DNA from: Adiantum capillus-veneris
Taxonomy: Eukaryota > Streptophyta > Polypodiopsida > Polypodiales > Pteridaceae
Assembly (NCBI GenBank): GCA_014529385.2
Contig: CM043960.1
Span: forward strand, 121,108,043 to 121,172,042
Direction of reading: 5' to 3'
DNA length: 64,000 bases
Shown: piece after piece, positions 25,312 through 36,821 of the stretch
Position numbering within the stretch: position 1 is the stretch's first letter
Layout of the letters: each line of letters opens with the position of its first letter
Position numbers and translations under genes: made by a program
Notes under the pieces: generated by a model
Databases searched by the model: none
What the model saw: the letters and a program-made list of their open reading frames with translations, nothing else
What the model was told of the DNA's origin: nothing

Positions 25312-26040
25312 TCACTTTGAAGAACAAATTTTCAATATCCAAGGCGAAGGGCCTATCTTTCTTTTTAAATTCCATTGCACCACTTTCGAGTATTTTTTCT
25401 TCACAAGGTGCGTGTAGGCTATTTTTTTCCCAAAGAAAAAAGCTGGGAATGATAATTCCTCACAATCGGCATCATCAAACAAGCTCAAAGGAGTAAATCC
25501 TTTACAAGGTGCAACACTATGTACATGTGCATTATGATCGATGACTTCTTGTGAAAAATAGATGCCATGGACAAGGGTGTCTGAATACTCATTCCCCAAC
25601 TCATCAACCTCATCTTCTTCATACAATACTACATCTGGACTCATATGAAAACTAGAAACCCAAGCTTTATTAATGGAGGCTATGTGCTCTACGTACAAAG
25701 GTGTGCAAATCAAGTCTTTCAATGCTTGGAGCACATAAAAGGGATGAACACAACCGCTAAGATATGCATGGGCATACTCAAGCTTACGCTTAATCTCCAC
25801 AAGGATTGTAGCGTGCTCACTACTAAAATGTGGCAAGATTGCTTGAATGCTTGTTAAGTCAGCCATGACATTAACAATACTCCCTCGCATCCCGTATTGG
25901 CCTTTGTGATTGAGCTCTTAAATTTGCGTGAAAGGAATGCGAAGTGACACAAAACGTTTCTCAATTCCATTTAATAATGTGATGCTTGCAATACTATAAT
26001 TGAATAGAGAATGTGGATAGATGCAAAAGAGTGGCTTTCT
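25312..26040 (-). pseudogene. Helitron N-terminal region
   Basis: It begins around RFVSLRIPFTQI and, after an in-frame TAA, continues with GQYGMRGSIVNVMADL, IKRKLEYAHAYL, LQALKDLICTPLY, VHGIYFSQEVIDHNA and the end block FPAFFFGKK. This series is characteristic of the conserved region upstream of Rep in eukaryotic Helitron proteins. The 192-residue open frame at 25890-25312 is the longest intact piece. The next frame (25375-25064, with DIENLFFKVTKIIIGKVLG and GRQLFAKDVQNN) continues the same protein after a frameshift. Confidence 0.85.
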
Positions 26041-26353
26041 TTGAGTTTTTATGCTTTGTGTGCAAGAAAAACATACTCTTTTGTCTGTAGAGTAGTGCTA
26101 AAGATCTCCAATCCCACCAAAGTTTCAAGAAAAGAAGCTTCCAATAAAGTCAATGATGCAAATTCTTTTGGAACATAAGGCTTCCACAACTTAAACATGG
26201 ATATGAAGGAGTGTCTAGTATTTCTTCCACATATTTTGGTTTCTTTGATCTCTTATATGATGGATGCACAACATTGTCTTCATGCAACATTTTCCATATA
26301 GAGTAAACTTTGTTTTGAATTTGTTTCAAAGTGTAAGAAGAAGAGACTTGTGA

Positions 26354-27036
26354 TTAAAATTGAGAAGCTATATGCAATGCAGTCTCATTTGGAAAAACCC
26401 TTACAACATCAAGTAAGCTAGCAACAAGATCTTTAGGCCAAAAACAACTCCTACGCTTCTTGAGCAAAGTTGATTGTGGAAAAACAAACAAACCACCTTG
26501 GCAAATAAAGACCAACAAGCCACGAGAGGAGGAAGAAGAAGCAACGCAAGGATTAGCATTGAAGGAATGTTGATGATTTTGTTCTTGGAACACATGAACA
26601 ATACATTGTACCTCCAACACATGGCATGCTAGAGTGATCAAATTGATTGATAGCATCACATAATTAGTTCTTGTACTCATGCGTGTTGATATACTAAAGA
26701 TTCAAGATTTTGGTGCTCAAAATTACAACCAGTACGCTCATCATTCCACAATTTCAGCCACACACTTATGGTCTTGGAGTCTTGAGAATGAATTTTCGCA
26801 ACAATATGCTTGGCCAATATATCTTCTAGTGTGTGGATAAAGATATATACACCACAAACAAACAACAATGCCCTTAAAACATCTTGATTGCAAGAAGATT
26901 TCTTCCAAAAACTTGAATCAATTGTAGAGTTCATGCCATTTATACAAAAAGTAGTTTTCTCGCTAAGAGATACTGCCATAAAGCCTAGATACAAAAGGAT
27001 ATTGTAGCAAAATATGATCTTGCTAGACAAGTGCAA
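26354..27036 (-). CDS. Unknown ORF pair upstream of Helitron
   Basis: Two minus-strand frames of 119 and 108 codons overlap slightly (27036-26677 and 26680-26354). They encode protein-like sequence (KLWNDERTGCNFEHQN, FWPKDLVASLLDVVRVFPNE) without any domain I recognise. They lie between the zinc-ribbon gene and the Helitron, in the same orientation. They could be the extreme N-terminus of the Helitron protein, an additional exon set of a captured gene, or decayed sequence. I do not assign a function. Confidence 0.3.
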
Positions 27037-27088
27037 GGCACACTAGCCAAAGGTACTTGGCAAAGAGGCAAACTAGGCTTGTCTCTTC

Positions 27089-28885
27089 TTATTTCGCTTT
27101 AAAGCTTGTTACATAACCTTGTGCATATATTGAGAAGTGGCCAGCTCTCTTCATTCCCACCAAGGAATCTTTCAAACTCACCAGATCAGTTTCATACATG
27201 TGCAAGAAAGAAGAGGACAGTCGAAGTACTTGATCACCAATCTTTCCATGCAAAGTGACTGGAATACCTTTATCGTCACGGGAAACCAACTTTGCTTGAA
27301 GAGGGGGAACTTTCAAGATTTCAATAGCTTTGTTACATGCAAAACAATGAGGGTTTGAGCTTTGACTGCTGATTTGAGCAGATTTGCATACTCTACATAA
27401 ATACTCCAACCCAACGCTATTGACGTTGACAACCTCGAGAGAACCAAAGACCTAAAAGGAGCATAAAAAGATCACACAATGCACAAGCAACCTCAACCAC
27501 TTACTATAAAGGACTCATTGTCTTTCCAAATCCCATGTTGGCAATTTGCTTTGCACGGATATCTTTGAAGAGTGACTTCAGTTGGTGAGGCAAAGGTAGC
27601 AAAATAGTATAATCCACGACACATAGAGTGTTGGAAAATTGCTTGAAGACATTTATATTGTGAGCCACACAATCATAGAATCCATTCTCTTTGACTTCAT
27701 TGGAAATATGGTAAAAAACAGCCTTTCGCGAAGGCACAAACAAAAGCTATAGCAACAACAAAGAGTAAGAACACTAATGAGTGGGTTCAAAGCTGCATAA
27801 AGAAGCTTACCGTTGCTCTATCAACATTGGCAGAACCATCAACGACAATAAGCCGAGTGCCACTACTGCCATCACTTTTGGCCATATGCTCCACTTTGAC
27901 AACAATAAATGCTACAGTAGGCACACAGTCTTCAAGTACAGAAGTCCATGCTGCAACAAGATCTCTTACCTTATGCTCAAGAAATAGAGTAAGAACAAAG
28001 TCAAAGGAAGAAGCTTTCACAATAGATGTAGTTGCATCAGCATAGAGAGCAAGCTGACAAGTGCCTCCATCATTAGGATTCTTGTTCCTTACAAACAGGC
28101 CCCTCAATACGTAGAAAATCATCCACCACAAATGTGTTAACAAACTGATCTGTGTAATTTTTAGCATAGTATGATTTGCAACTTTGTCCACAAGATCCAC
28201 TTTTAAAAATCTATTGTAGTTTGCTTTTTGGATTTTATATGTGCCATACTTTGCAAGCACCTTTCCAATAAAGACAAAACGATAATTTATAGCATCTGAG
28301 AGTTCAGATATAAGAAGCTCAGGCGTAGATTTTGACTCAATGCCAACTGAGAACCAAAGGAGTCAACTATTGGTCTAGACTCTTCTTTAATAGGTGTTAA
28401 ACTCAACGAACGTTTCACAACACCAAAAGGAGTGGCTGTATCAGAAGAGCTAAACGCAGGACGCCCTATGACACATTGGAAACGTTAACATTCTTAAAAC
28501 AAAACCACATATATAAAAGAAACACAAAAGAAAGCTAACCTCTGACTATAACCATCACTCTTGCAATCCTAAGGGCCTTTTGTACAGATCTTGGAAAAGT
28601 TTTCTTTAATTTGGCTTTAGGACTAAGCTTTTTGCATGGGTGGTTTGGAGAATACAATAAACTACTTGATGATCCAAGCCCCCCCACTATCTGAAACAAC
28701 TTCAGGCAAGTTTTCGTTGCGAGGAGTTGCACTTAAAATTTCGAAGTAGTCATTGCTTGAATTTGTTGTAAAAGCATCTATGTTCAAGAGTGAATTCAAG
28801 ACAAATTACAAGATAAGCAAGACTTCTAGACAACGAAAGAGGAAGCGAAATGAAGAGTAACTTCACCATTCATGTTCGAATCCAT
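27089..28885 (-). pseudogene. Five-exon gene with C-terminal zinc ribbon, frameshifted
   Basis: Exons: 28885-28867 (starts MDSNMN), 28777-28540, 28465-27811, 27746-27505 and 27451-27089, all with GT/AG borders; the total is 1517 bases. The last exon carries CRVC, then 13 residues, then CFAC, a Cys4 ribbon followed by a beta-rich stretch (IPVTLHGKIGDQVLRL). This resembles the zinc ribbon inside OB-folds such as RPA70 domain C or the shieldin-2 C-terminus; this is a resemblance only, and I cannot name the family. Frame problems: one extra base in a run of seven G in exon 2 (about 28681), one shift in exon 3 near 28345-28370, and a phase clash between exons 4 and 5. These are either real lesions or assembly errors. 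It lies upstream of the Helitron on the same strand, so capture by, or membership of, that element is possible. Confidence 0.55.
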
Positions 28886-30299
28886 AAGAACTCCAAGATA
28901 GAGAGTCCTGCGTCCACTTTGATAAAAGTGGCACTCTATAAAGAGTAGGAGATTGTACTAGAGAAACTAAAGAGGGAATACTAAGCTCAGTAATAATAAA
29001 GCTCAAATCTGGCAAGCTTCAATAGAGTGATGCTTCTTAACATATCTCTAAACGTTTTATACACTTACAACTCAAAGAGTGAACCTTGATGCATAATCTT
29101 GAAAATTTCAAGGTAGATACTCTCAAAATTTCACTCAAAGTTATTATTATCAATGCAAATATTTGCATTTACTTTCATCTATCAATGCATGGTGTTGAGT
29201 GACGACTTCTATGCTACATAGAGGGAGAAAATGAGAAGGCTTCTTCTTTTTATTTACACTGCCTCAACTTTTGAGAGAAGAAAAAAGAGCTACAAACAGA
29301 GAGAAATGAGAGAACTAAACTATAATTAGAGAGAGGAGAGAGGAGAAGAAGAGAGAGGTGCAGGGCTGCAAAAGGTTAAAGAGAGCAACAAGCAAAAGAT
29401 AAATTCGGAGTAAATAAGAGAGAGAAACTAATCACTTGATACCTTTATATTCTTTTCCGTTCCTAAATATTCAATAGAAATCTTGAATCATTGCAAGCAC
29501 TCCATATAATGACAAAAAAACAAAGGTAGCATCGTTTTTTTCTTTCTTGCATTTAAGAAAGAAGCCACGGAAGCATAAGTCTCCAATATGGCTTGTTCAC
29601 ACTTGATCCACATGCTCAGCCAGTCCAAAAATCATTAAATATGATTATATCATGGACCAAAGTTGCATCATAGAATGTGGAGCTCTCCGCCTAAAATTTA
29701 AGCACCCCTTATGATTCAACAAGCATATAAAATTTCTTGAAGAGAGATTAAAGCACAAAACTTATAACACAGACAATAGTGAGGCTTGGAGCCATACTTA
29801 AACTCCAAAAATCATTACATGTTAATCAGCCCCATCCACAATATAACAAATCCGAAGACTAGCATGCTTAATAGCTACAAATTATTCAGCCTAAGGTAAT
29901 GATTTAAGATGTAACTCCGCCTACAAATCTAGGCTATTAGAACTACACCCCACATCCATCCATAGCTGCAAAACCCTACATAGGACATCAAGGATTAGAA
30001 AGAGGACAACAACAAAACAAACATCCAAGCAAAGAGGACACTTCATGGCCTACCAAAATGGTTGACTGGTAGAGACGATGACTGCTTGCCAAGAGATGCG
30101 ACACACAAAAAATCCAGGTCCACAGAGCAGACCAAAATCCGCCATAGACCTGTAGACGGGACGACAGAACAAAGAAGTACATCACTGCAGGAGAGTTGCA
30201 CAACAACGAAGACGGCCCGATCCATCGTAGATCGACGGAGAGGACGATAATGCAGTAGGACAACACCGAGGACAGGAGCAGCACAACAGATGAGCGTCC
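28886..30299. other. Promoter side and AT-rich spacer, no gene seen
   Basis: Upstream (minus-strand sense) of the zinc-ribbon gene. It is purine-rich on the plus strand at 29,250-29,450 (GAGAGAGGAGAGAGG blocks). No open frame with a motif was found. Confidence 0.4.
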
Positions 30300-31010
30300 A
30301 AGATCCGCTACAGATCAACGAAGGGGATGACTAAACAGAGCATCACAACCCCAAAGTACAGAGCAGCACAGCACCAAGGCACGACCCAAATCCGCGCAGC
30401 AGGCCAACACTGAGGACAGGAGCAGTGCAACTGATGAGCGTCGAAGATGCGCTACAGATCGGCGAAGGGGACGACTAAACAGAGCAACATAACCCCAAAG
30501 TACAGAGCAGCACAACACCAAGGCATGACCTAGATCCGCCATAGACCAACGAACGACGATCAGGAGACAGCATCACAATAAATGCCAGCTTCATAACTGC
30601 AAAACAGGATATCAGAGCACAAGCACGGCCCAGATTCGCCACAAATCGGCGAGCAGGACAACAAAACAGAGCACTACAAGACCGCACAGAGGCAGGCCAT
30701 GCACAACACTGAAATAGGTCCAAGAAACGCCATAGATCGATGATTGGAACGACGCAACTTACACGCTACCCACCCTTCAACACAAAACGCTTGGCGGAAG
30801 CAGGATAGCAGAGCACAAGCATGGCCCAGATCCACCACAGATCGGCGAGCAGGACGACAAAATAGAGCATTACAAGACCGCAGAGAGGCAGGCCACACAC
30901 AACACCGAAACAGGTCCAAGAAACACCATAGACCGGCGGCTGGAGCCATGCAACCTACACGCTACCCGTCCTTCAACACAAACGCTTGGGGGAAGCTTGC
31001 CTAACCCTAA
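30300..31010. repeat. Degenerate tandem array, 144- and 196-bp spacing
   Basis: GCTACAGATC(A/G)(A/G)CGAAGG recurs at about 30307 and 30451 (period 144), each followed by ACTAAACAGAGCA and CCCCAAAGTACAGAGCAGCA. A second form, CGGCGAGCAGGAC, recurs at about 30647 and 30843 (period 196), each followed by CTACAAGACCGC or TTACAAGACCGC, GAGGCAGGCCA, AGGTCCAAGAAAC and ACACGCTACCC. Related sequence continues left to about 30050. The open frames here are products of the GC-rich repeat. Confidence 0.85.
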
Positions 31011-31573
31011 CCTAGGGCTTCATTATGCCTATAGGTAATGAGAGCATCCTCCACGGAGCTCAAGGAGTCTCCACTCCAAAAGGAAGAAGAAAGCTAACGC
31101 TCCACTCATTATATGATGTGCTTTCTACTCACCAACCCCATTTAAGCCTTCCAACTTGCAACAACCGTTCTTGACTAGACACCTAACCCATCATCTCGAG
31201 AACCACTCAAAAGATACCCAACCCATCCTCTCAAGAACCACTCAAAAACATATAGACCATTTTTGGTCTGCCCAAAGGGCTAAGGCCATAGTGATGTGTT
31301 CCCTTTTTGTTAGTGAAAAATAGAATTTTGTTTTAAAATGTAAATTTTTTAATTGTTTTGATTGGTTGGAGTGGAGAAGATACTCATCACAAAGACAAAA
31401 GAGAATCATGGAAAATAAGCTTTTAAGTTCTCATTGGTTGAACGAGGTAATAAGCACTCATTAGGGAGAGAAGCCTGTAGAAGCAATGATGAAACACAAA
31501 GCAGGTCTGCTTTTGCCCATGTGTGATAAGCTACATTGTTGTGGTCAAGGGAGAAGATGAATCGGGCAGTGCA

Positions 31574-31648
<75 letters not shown>

Positions 31649-31760
31649 ATGTGGGGGCATGGCAAGCTCTTTGTGCGCAGGGTAGGGCCATAACAGGCAA
31701 CAGAGAGTGGGAGTGTTCTTAGCAGCTCCCTAATCCGTCAATTTTGCTTTTTGCTGAGAG
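31011..31760. other. Spacer with a long (CT)n array
   Basis: It contains a 73-base (CT)n array at 31575-31647, one of the longest in the window. No gene was identified; further upstream exons of the C2-domain gene could be hidden here. Confidence 0.5.
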
Positions 31761-31762
31761 GC

Positions 31763-32620
31763 AAATAGCTCCTTGCACTTACAAAATTCAACGCCCCAAT
31801 GGCAAGTTCGAGGGGGAGCTTGAGGTGGGCCTGAAATTTTTCCCTACGGTATGCTACATGTGCTAGTTCTTTAAATTTTCAGAGCAAGATTTGATCTTTG
31901 GAAAAGCCTTGATCTACTGGTGGGGTTCCATGATGGAATGTGCGTTTATGCAGGTTCATCATGGCATCTTGGATGTCCATCTCAAGCTCATGGTTTATTG
32001 GACTCTGATTCTTTTGGTATAAGACTATATGTACCTTATTAAGACTTTTATGCGGCATACTGATTGTGAATATCCACTATTTCATGCTTTTGCCCATCTA
32101 GAGTGGAGTTTTCAGGGAATGTGTAGCTTTCTTCTGGTTAATGAATCGGTTCTCCTTCATGTGGACAGGGAAATCTGATCCATATGCCGTCATTTACTGC
32201 CACCAAGAAATCCAGAGGAGCCACATTCTCGATCGTATGTGTGATTTGCCATGTGTCTAATCTGGATTGGACTCAGTTTGGAGCTAGTTCACTCTTTGGA
32301 AGTGCAGGTACGGTTGACCCATGCAGAATGAGCATTTCCGCTTCAATATCAATAACGAGGTGACTGAGGTTTTTATCAAGCTGTTTGACAAGGATGATAT
32401 GAGGTTTGATGACCCATTGGGAAACGTTGTGTAAGTGCCTAGGCTCTCTACTCGTTGCCTTGTGATCAATTTTGTGTGCTTGCTAAACGTTGTGAATCTT
32501 CTCGACAGGGTTCCTCTGCATAAAGTTTTCTCAGGGGGTGAGGTTCCTTCCACGAAGTATAAGGTGCTGGGAGAGTCATTAGCATGGCACGTCTGCAGGC
32601 AACCCGGAGAGCTAGGGTGA
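31763..32620 (+). pseudogene. C2-domain protein gene, fragmentary
   Basis: Exon-like pieces on the plus strand in one order: up to 31848 (CTYKIQRPNGKFEGELEVGL, the last strands of one C2 domain, ending at a GT donor), about 31954-31992 (HHGILDVHLKL, first strand of a second C2), 32169-32234 (KSDPYAVIYC, calcium-loop region), 32307-32430 (NEHFRFNINNEV, FIKLFDKDD, DDPLGNVV) and 32509-32620 (VPLHKVFSGGEVPSTKYKV, stop TGA at 32618). This fits a protein with tandem C2 domains, of the type of plant elicitor-responsive or 16-kDa phloem proteins, which bind calcium and phospholipids. A two-base insertion where DPWNE is expected (near 32,322) and missing connecting exons suggest decay. It ends 400 bases before the PRA1 start on the same strand. 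Confidence 0.65.
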
Positions 32621-33020
32621 GGGAGTTTGAGAGCGGTGCAGGGAGAGTCATCGCGAAATCTCTGTCCAAACTTCAAGTAGGCCTTTTAGTTATGCCCATC
32701 TAGTCTCGGAGGCCTCGTGATTTTATCTCTAGTTATTTTTAACTTTTATTTTCTAAAATTTATATCACAATTTTCACTAGCGGAAAGGGAACACATCACT
32801 ATGGCCTTGGTCCTTTGAGCAGAGGCCAAATTTGCTCCCCGCGCGCACGTTGCCACTATCGAAACCAAACCAAAAGATGTACAGTCACCATGTATTCATG
32901 TCAAGGAGATCTTCTATTTTGTTGTTGAGCTAGGGTTTCAAACGCATTTCAGAAGCTAGTCTCAGAGTTTGGGTCTCTTCATTTTGGATCAGAGAGTCGC
33001 TTTTGTCGCACATCGTCCCC
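32621..33020 (+). promoter_or_regulatory. Upstream region of the PRA1 family A gene
   Basis: The 400 bases between the C2 gene end and the PRA1 start codon are AT-rich up to 32,780. No clean TATA box at a convincing distance is visible, so the transcription start cannot be placed. Confidence 0.3.
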
Positions 33021-34977
33021 ATGGATTGGAGCTCTGTGACGCTGCACGAGCTTGCTGATGCAGTAAAAGAAGCCGATTGGTGGTCTTCTCCCCGCCCGCT
33101 CTCGGAGTTTTTTGCCAAATTCAGCCCTCCAAAAAGCTTCTCTGCTTGGAGCAGCAGGATTAAATGCAACCTCTATGTGTAAGAGATTCCCACATATCAT
33201 CATCATGAAAGTGGTAGGAAAATTCATGTGATGGCAATGAAGAATACTTCTTGAATTTTGATTTGAATTTTAGCAACCAATGAGCATCAGTGTGACCAAC
33301 ATGGAGGGGGGGGAGTGGGTTACACACACACACACACATACACACAAAAGGAAAAAAAACTAGGAAAAAACCAAAAGGAAAACAAGTGATCGCATGCACA
33401 CAACATCTACACATTCTTTGAGGGGTAAGCTAGAAGAAGGGAAAGAAATGGACTGCCTTGTTTTATCTTGCTATGCACCAAAGAGGTAGGTAGCTGACCA
33501 AGAAGCTTAAAATAGGTAAATATCGCCTTTAAGTTTTGTAATAGGATCTTGTGTGTGTCAAGGGCCGATTGCAGGGTTGAGTTTGTCTCCACTAAATCTT
33601 GAAGTACACAAAGGTGTCAATGAGTGTGTTTAGGGCGATGAGGAGGTCGTAAGATTCCGAAAGTTAGCTCAACAATGAACCCAATATGTTGTTGGGATTT
33701 ATGGGCTTTGGCCTACGCTTTTGCTTCTTCGTGTGAAACTACTCTAGTCTACTAGGATGCTTACATGGCATTGGGCACATGTATCCCATGTGGTAGTATG
33801 TGGCCACTTTCCACGTAGGATTGCTGACACAGTGGATGATGAATTATCTGATGATGTCACCCATGAGGTCATCTATTGTATGCCTATATATGAGGCATTG
33901 TACACACTGATTTTATGTGTTCAAGTTCAAGCATTTTACATTTGCTCTCGCTCTTTCCATTACACACACACACACCATGAATGCTACACTCTTGCACCCG
34001 GTATCATAGCTTAGGTTAGGGTGCAATTGAGCCTACTCACATTCTCTCTCCAGAAGTGTCTGTGATTAGAAGCACTTAGCTTTGATTTCTTTTTGTTTGA
34101 GCCTTATCTAGTAAGCTCATTCGAGCATTTTTAATCTTTGTAATTATTGGGTGTTTATGCTTTTATAAATCTCTTTAATTGAGTGCTGGTTGTGTTTGTA
34201 TGCATGTTCATTGGTCTTCAATTTGTGCGTCATTAGGTTGCATATCTGCCCTTTTTTAATAAGCTCATCACTCACACAGTATCTTCAGCGCTCATCATAC
34301 ACTACAAAAGTGGAAACTTATACAGCAACAAGTAGCAGATTTGTAGCCAGTCCAAGACAACAACACACAAAGCTTGCTAGTAGTGAACAACTTCAACACA
34401 CAGCTAGTGAAGAGTCTGCGAACTTCTTCAATGAGGCATATCAAGGAAGAAAAGGAGATTGCACACATTCGTGCTCTCTCATCGCTCTTGGCAAGCACTT
34501 GCAATCTACAAGTTGACAACTTGACGCCCTCTCTTATCGGTACTTGACAATGCGGAGTCAACAGCACCATAGTTTTTGCATCCCCCCTTTCTCAACGTTT
34601 TTGTGCATCAGCAACAACAGTTATTACCAACCTACTCAGTAGCAAAGTTGGCAAAGACTCGACCCACAAGGCCCAGGACCTGAAGCTTTCTCGACACGAG
34701 ATTTAGGAGGAGCTGCTTGTTGCCAGCGTTATTTACAGGCTACAACATTGTTGACAGTCTTGAATTTGTAGTCAATCATAAAGAGAAGAGTTTTGAAACT
34801 TTTTTAAGAGCTTCTTGTGTAATGTGCAGCGGAAGTGAATGATGGTGTGTGCTCAGGATGAGTGCTCAGTTCGTGCCCAAGGTTCCTTTTATTCAAGGGG
34901 AGAGAGAGCCCCCCTTTACTTTATGAGAGATTGTGCAATACACCAAAACAAGAGAGAATGCAAACTGTGGGTGAAGG

Positions 34978-35029
<52 letters not shown>

Positions 35030-36781
35030 CGACACCAGATGGGGTCCCAAACCCCCCTCCAAGGGCCCCCCTCTCTATTGCTAGAGAGGTATTTGCTTTA
35101 GATTACACAAAGTCTGGTACAATGGTTCTAAATGTTGAGATGCTTGACGACGACGATGCTTGGTGAAGTTTGAGGTACTGTGAGGCTAAGGGGCTGAAAA
35201 TTTGAAACCGGTAAGGATGTTGGTTTGCGATTGCGACGAGGCTATGGGCTGATCTGCTATCGCCGGTGGGACGGTGATGGGCTGAAACTGAAAGTGCTAT
35301 TGACTTGAGGGCTGAAATCTGAAAATCGCTAAGTGCTGTAGGGCTGAAAACTGAAAATGCTAGGTTGCTGCGACGACGGGGTGCCGACGGCGAGGGTGAA
35401 GAGGTTGATTGTTGACAAAAACGTTGGCTGCTGCTAGCGTTTTGGGAAGGTTGAAAACGTTGATGCTAGGCTGGTGAAAACGCTAGGTTCTGCTGAGGAA
35501 GGGTGCTTGGTACTGCAGGTGCTGATGGCACTTGGTTCTTCTACTCCTTGCTTCTCTAGCGTTGCATAGGGTTGCATATATAGGTGCTAGAAGCTGGGTC
35601 GAGCAGCATCCCCAACAGCCCCACGATTTGGAAAACCCAAAAGTCACTTAATAAACTAAGTGCACTAAGAGGTGGTTCACATGTGGTGAAAATGCTTAGG
35701 CTTGGTGCTAGCTACTGATGCCAGATGCTAATGGCTTGTGCAATCAGAGGGTATGCAGCTACTCTATGTGCCTGGACATGCACGTCCTGCGTACAGGCTC
35801 ACAAGGTTGCTAGAACACTCCCTAGGTGTCCTAAACCTTGGAAGTAGGAGTTACAGCTTGTCCACATGCACATAGGGTTAGATGTGCACGTGACATCCCC
35901 TTCTTTTTAAGGTGAGGTACTGGTACCGAGTTGCTTGGCTTCTTTGTAGTTTACCAACAACTCAGGGTAATCTGTGAAGAAAGCTTTGTCGATCCACACT
36001 ATCTCATGGCTCCTCGTTTTTTGAACTTCAACAGATACTGTGGTGCTTGTTTCTTTGAGCCATGGCGAAAACGATGTAGCAAAACCTTCTCTTGCATAGT
36101 ATAGCATTTTCAGCATATAGGTGTTTTGCCGCGTAAACCACCTCTAGCATTTTATTGTTAATCCCTTGGTCGTGGGGGTTGATTTGGGACTGCTTGACCC
36201 AGCCTCGTGCACCTGTAAAGGGAGCCCTTTAGGCGCTAGCCCGTACTCATCTTCTGTTAAGTCATTTGAATCTCTGCGTTGTCTTCTACCGCCTCAGCGG
36301 TTGCAGAAGAGGTTGATTGTTTCTTTTCGGAATCCATAAGTGTCACGAAAAAAGGGATCGGATTTCTCGGTAGAAGAGAAATCAGCCGTGCTCTAATACC
36401 ACTGCAACAAACTGTCACGTGACACATCTAACCCTATGTGCACGTGGACAAGCTACTGCATGACACGGGTTCAGTTCAGTTCAGTCAGTCTAGAATAGGA
36501 CGTGATCTGGCACTTCTGTGAGTCTGTTCGCAGACCGTGGATGTCCAGACACTTAGAGTAGGTGCATATCCTCTGGTTGTACACAACATGATCATCAGAT
36601 TTTCATTAGAACCCATCAAGAGCATTTTTACAGTGCATAGATCTATTTTCCCTATGTTTGACATTTTTCACTTATTAATTTTAAGTGACTTTTGTTGGGA
36701 ACTAGGTAGGGCAATTTTGCTAAGCAAAACCTAGCGCTAGCATTCCATAGGAGAAGAGGCAGCAGGAGCTTCGGTTCAATA

Positions 36782-36821
<40 letters not shown>

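Larger units (their letters stand above)
21464..26330 (-). mobile_element. Decayed Helitron with fused endonuclease (Helentron-like)
   Basis: On the minus strand, from high to low coordinates, the blocks appear in the normal order of a Helitron polyprotein: a Cys-containing N-terminal segment (CLSCGSLMFQ, near 26170), the Helitron N-terminal region, Rep with HUH and Y2 motifs, a PIF1-type helicase and finally an endonuclease/exonuclease/phosphatase domain. Helitrons move by rolling-circle replication: Rep nicks and joins single strands and the helicase unwinds. Frameshifts and stops between the blocks show that it is inactive. A C-terminal endonuclease is the hallmark of the Helentron group, best known to me from animals. 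The termini (5' TC, 3' hairpin with CTRR, or the alternative Helentron ends) were not identified, so the limits are those of the coding region only. Confidence 0.88.

Noticed and set aside
30043-30949. Overlapping Cys/Leu-rich minus-strand frames
   Set aside because: They repeat with the tandem array and have no independent coding evidence.
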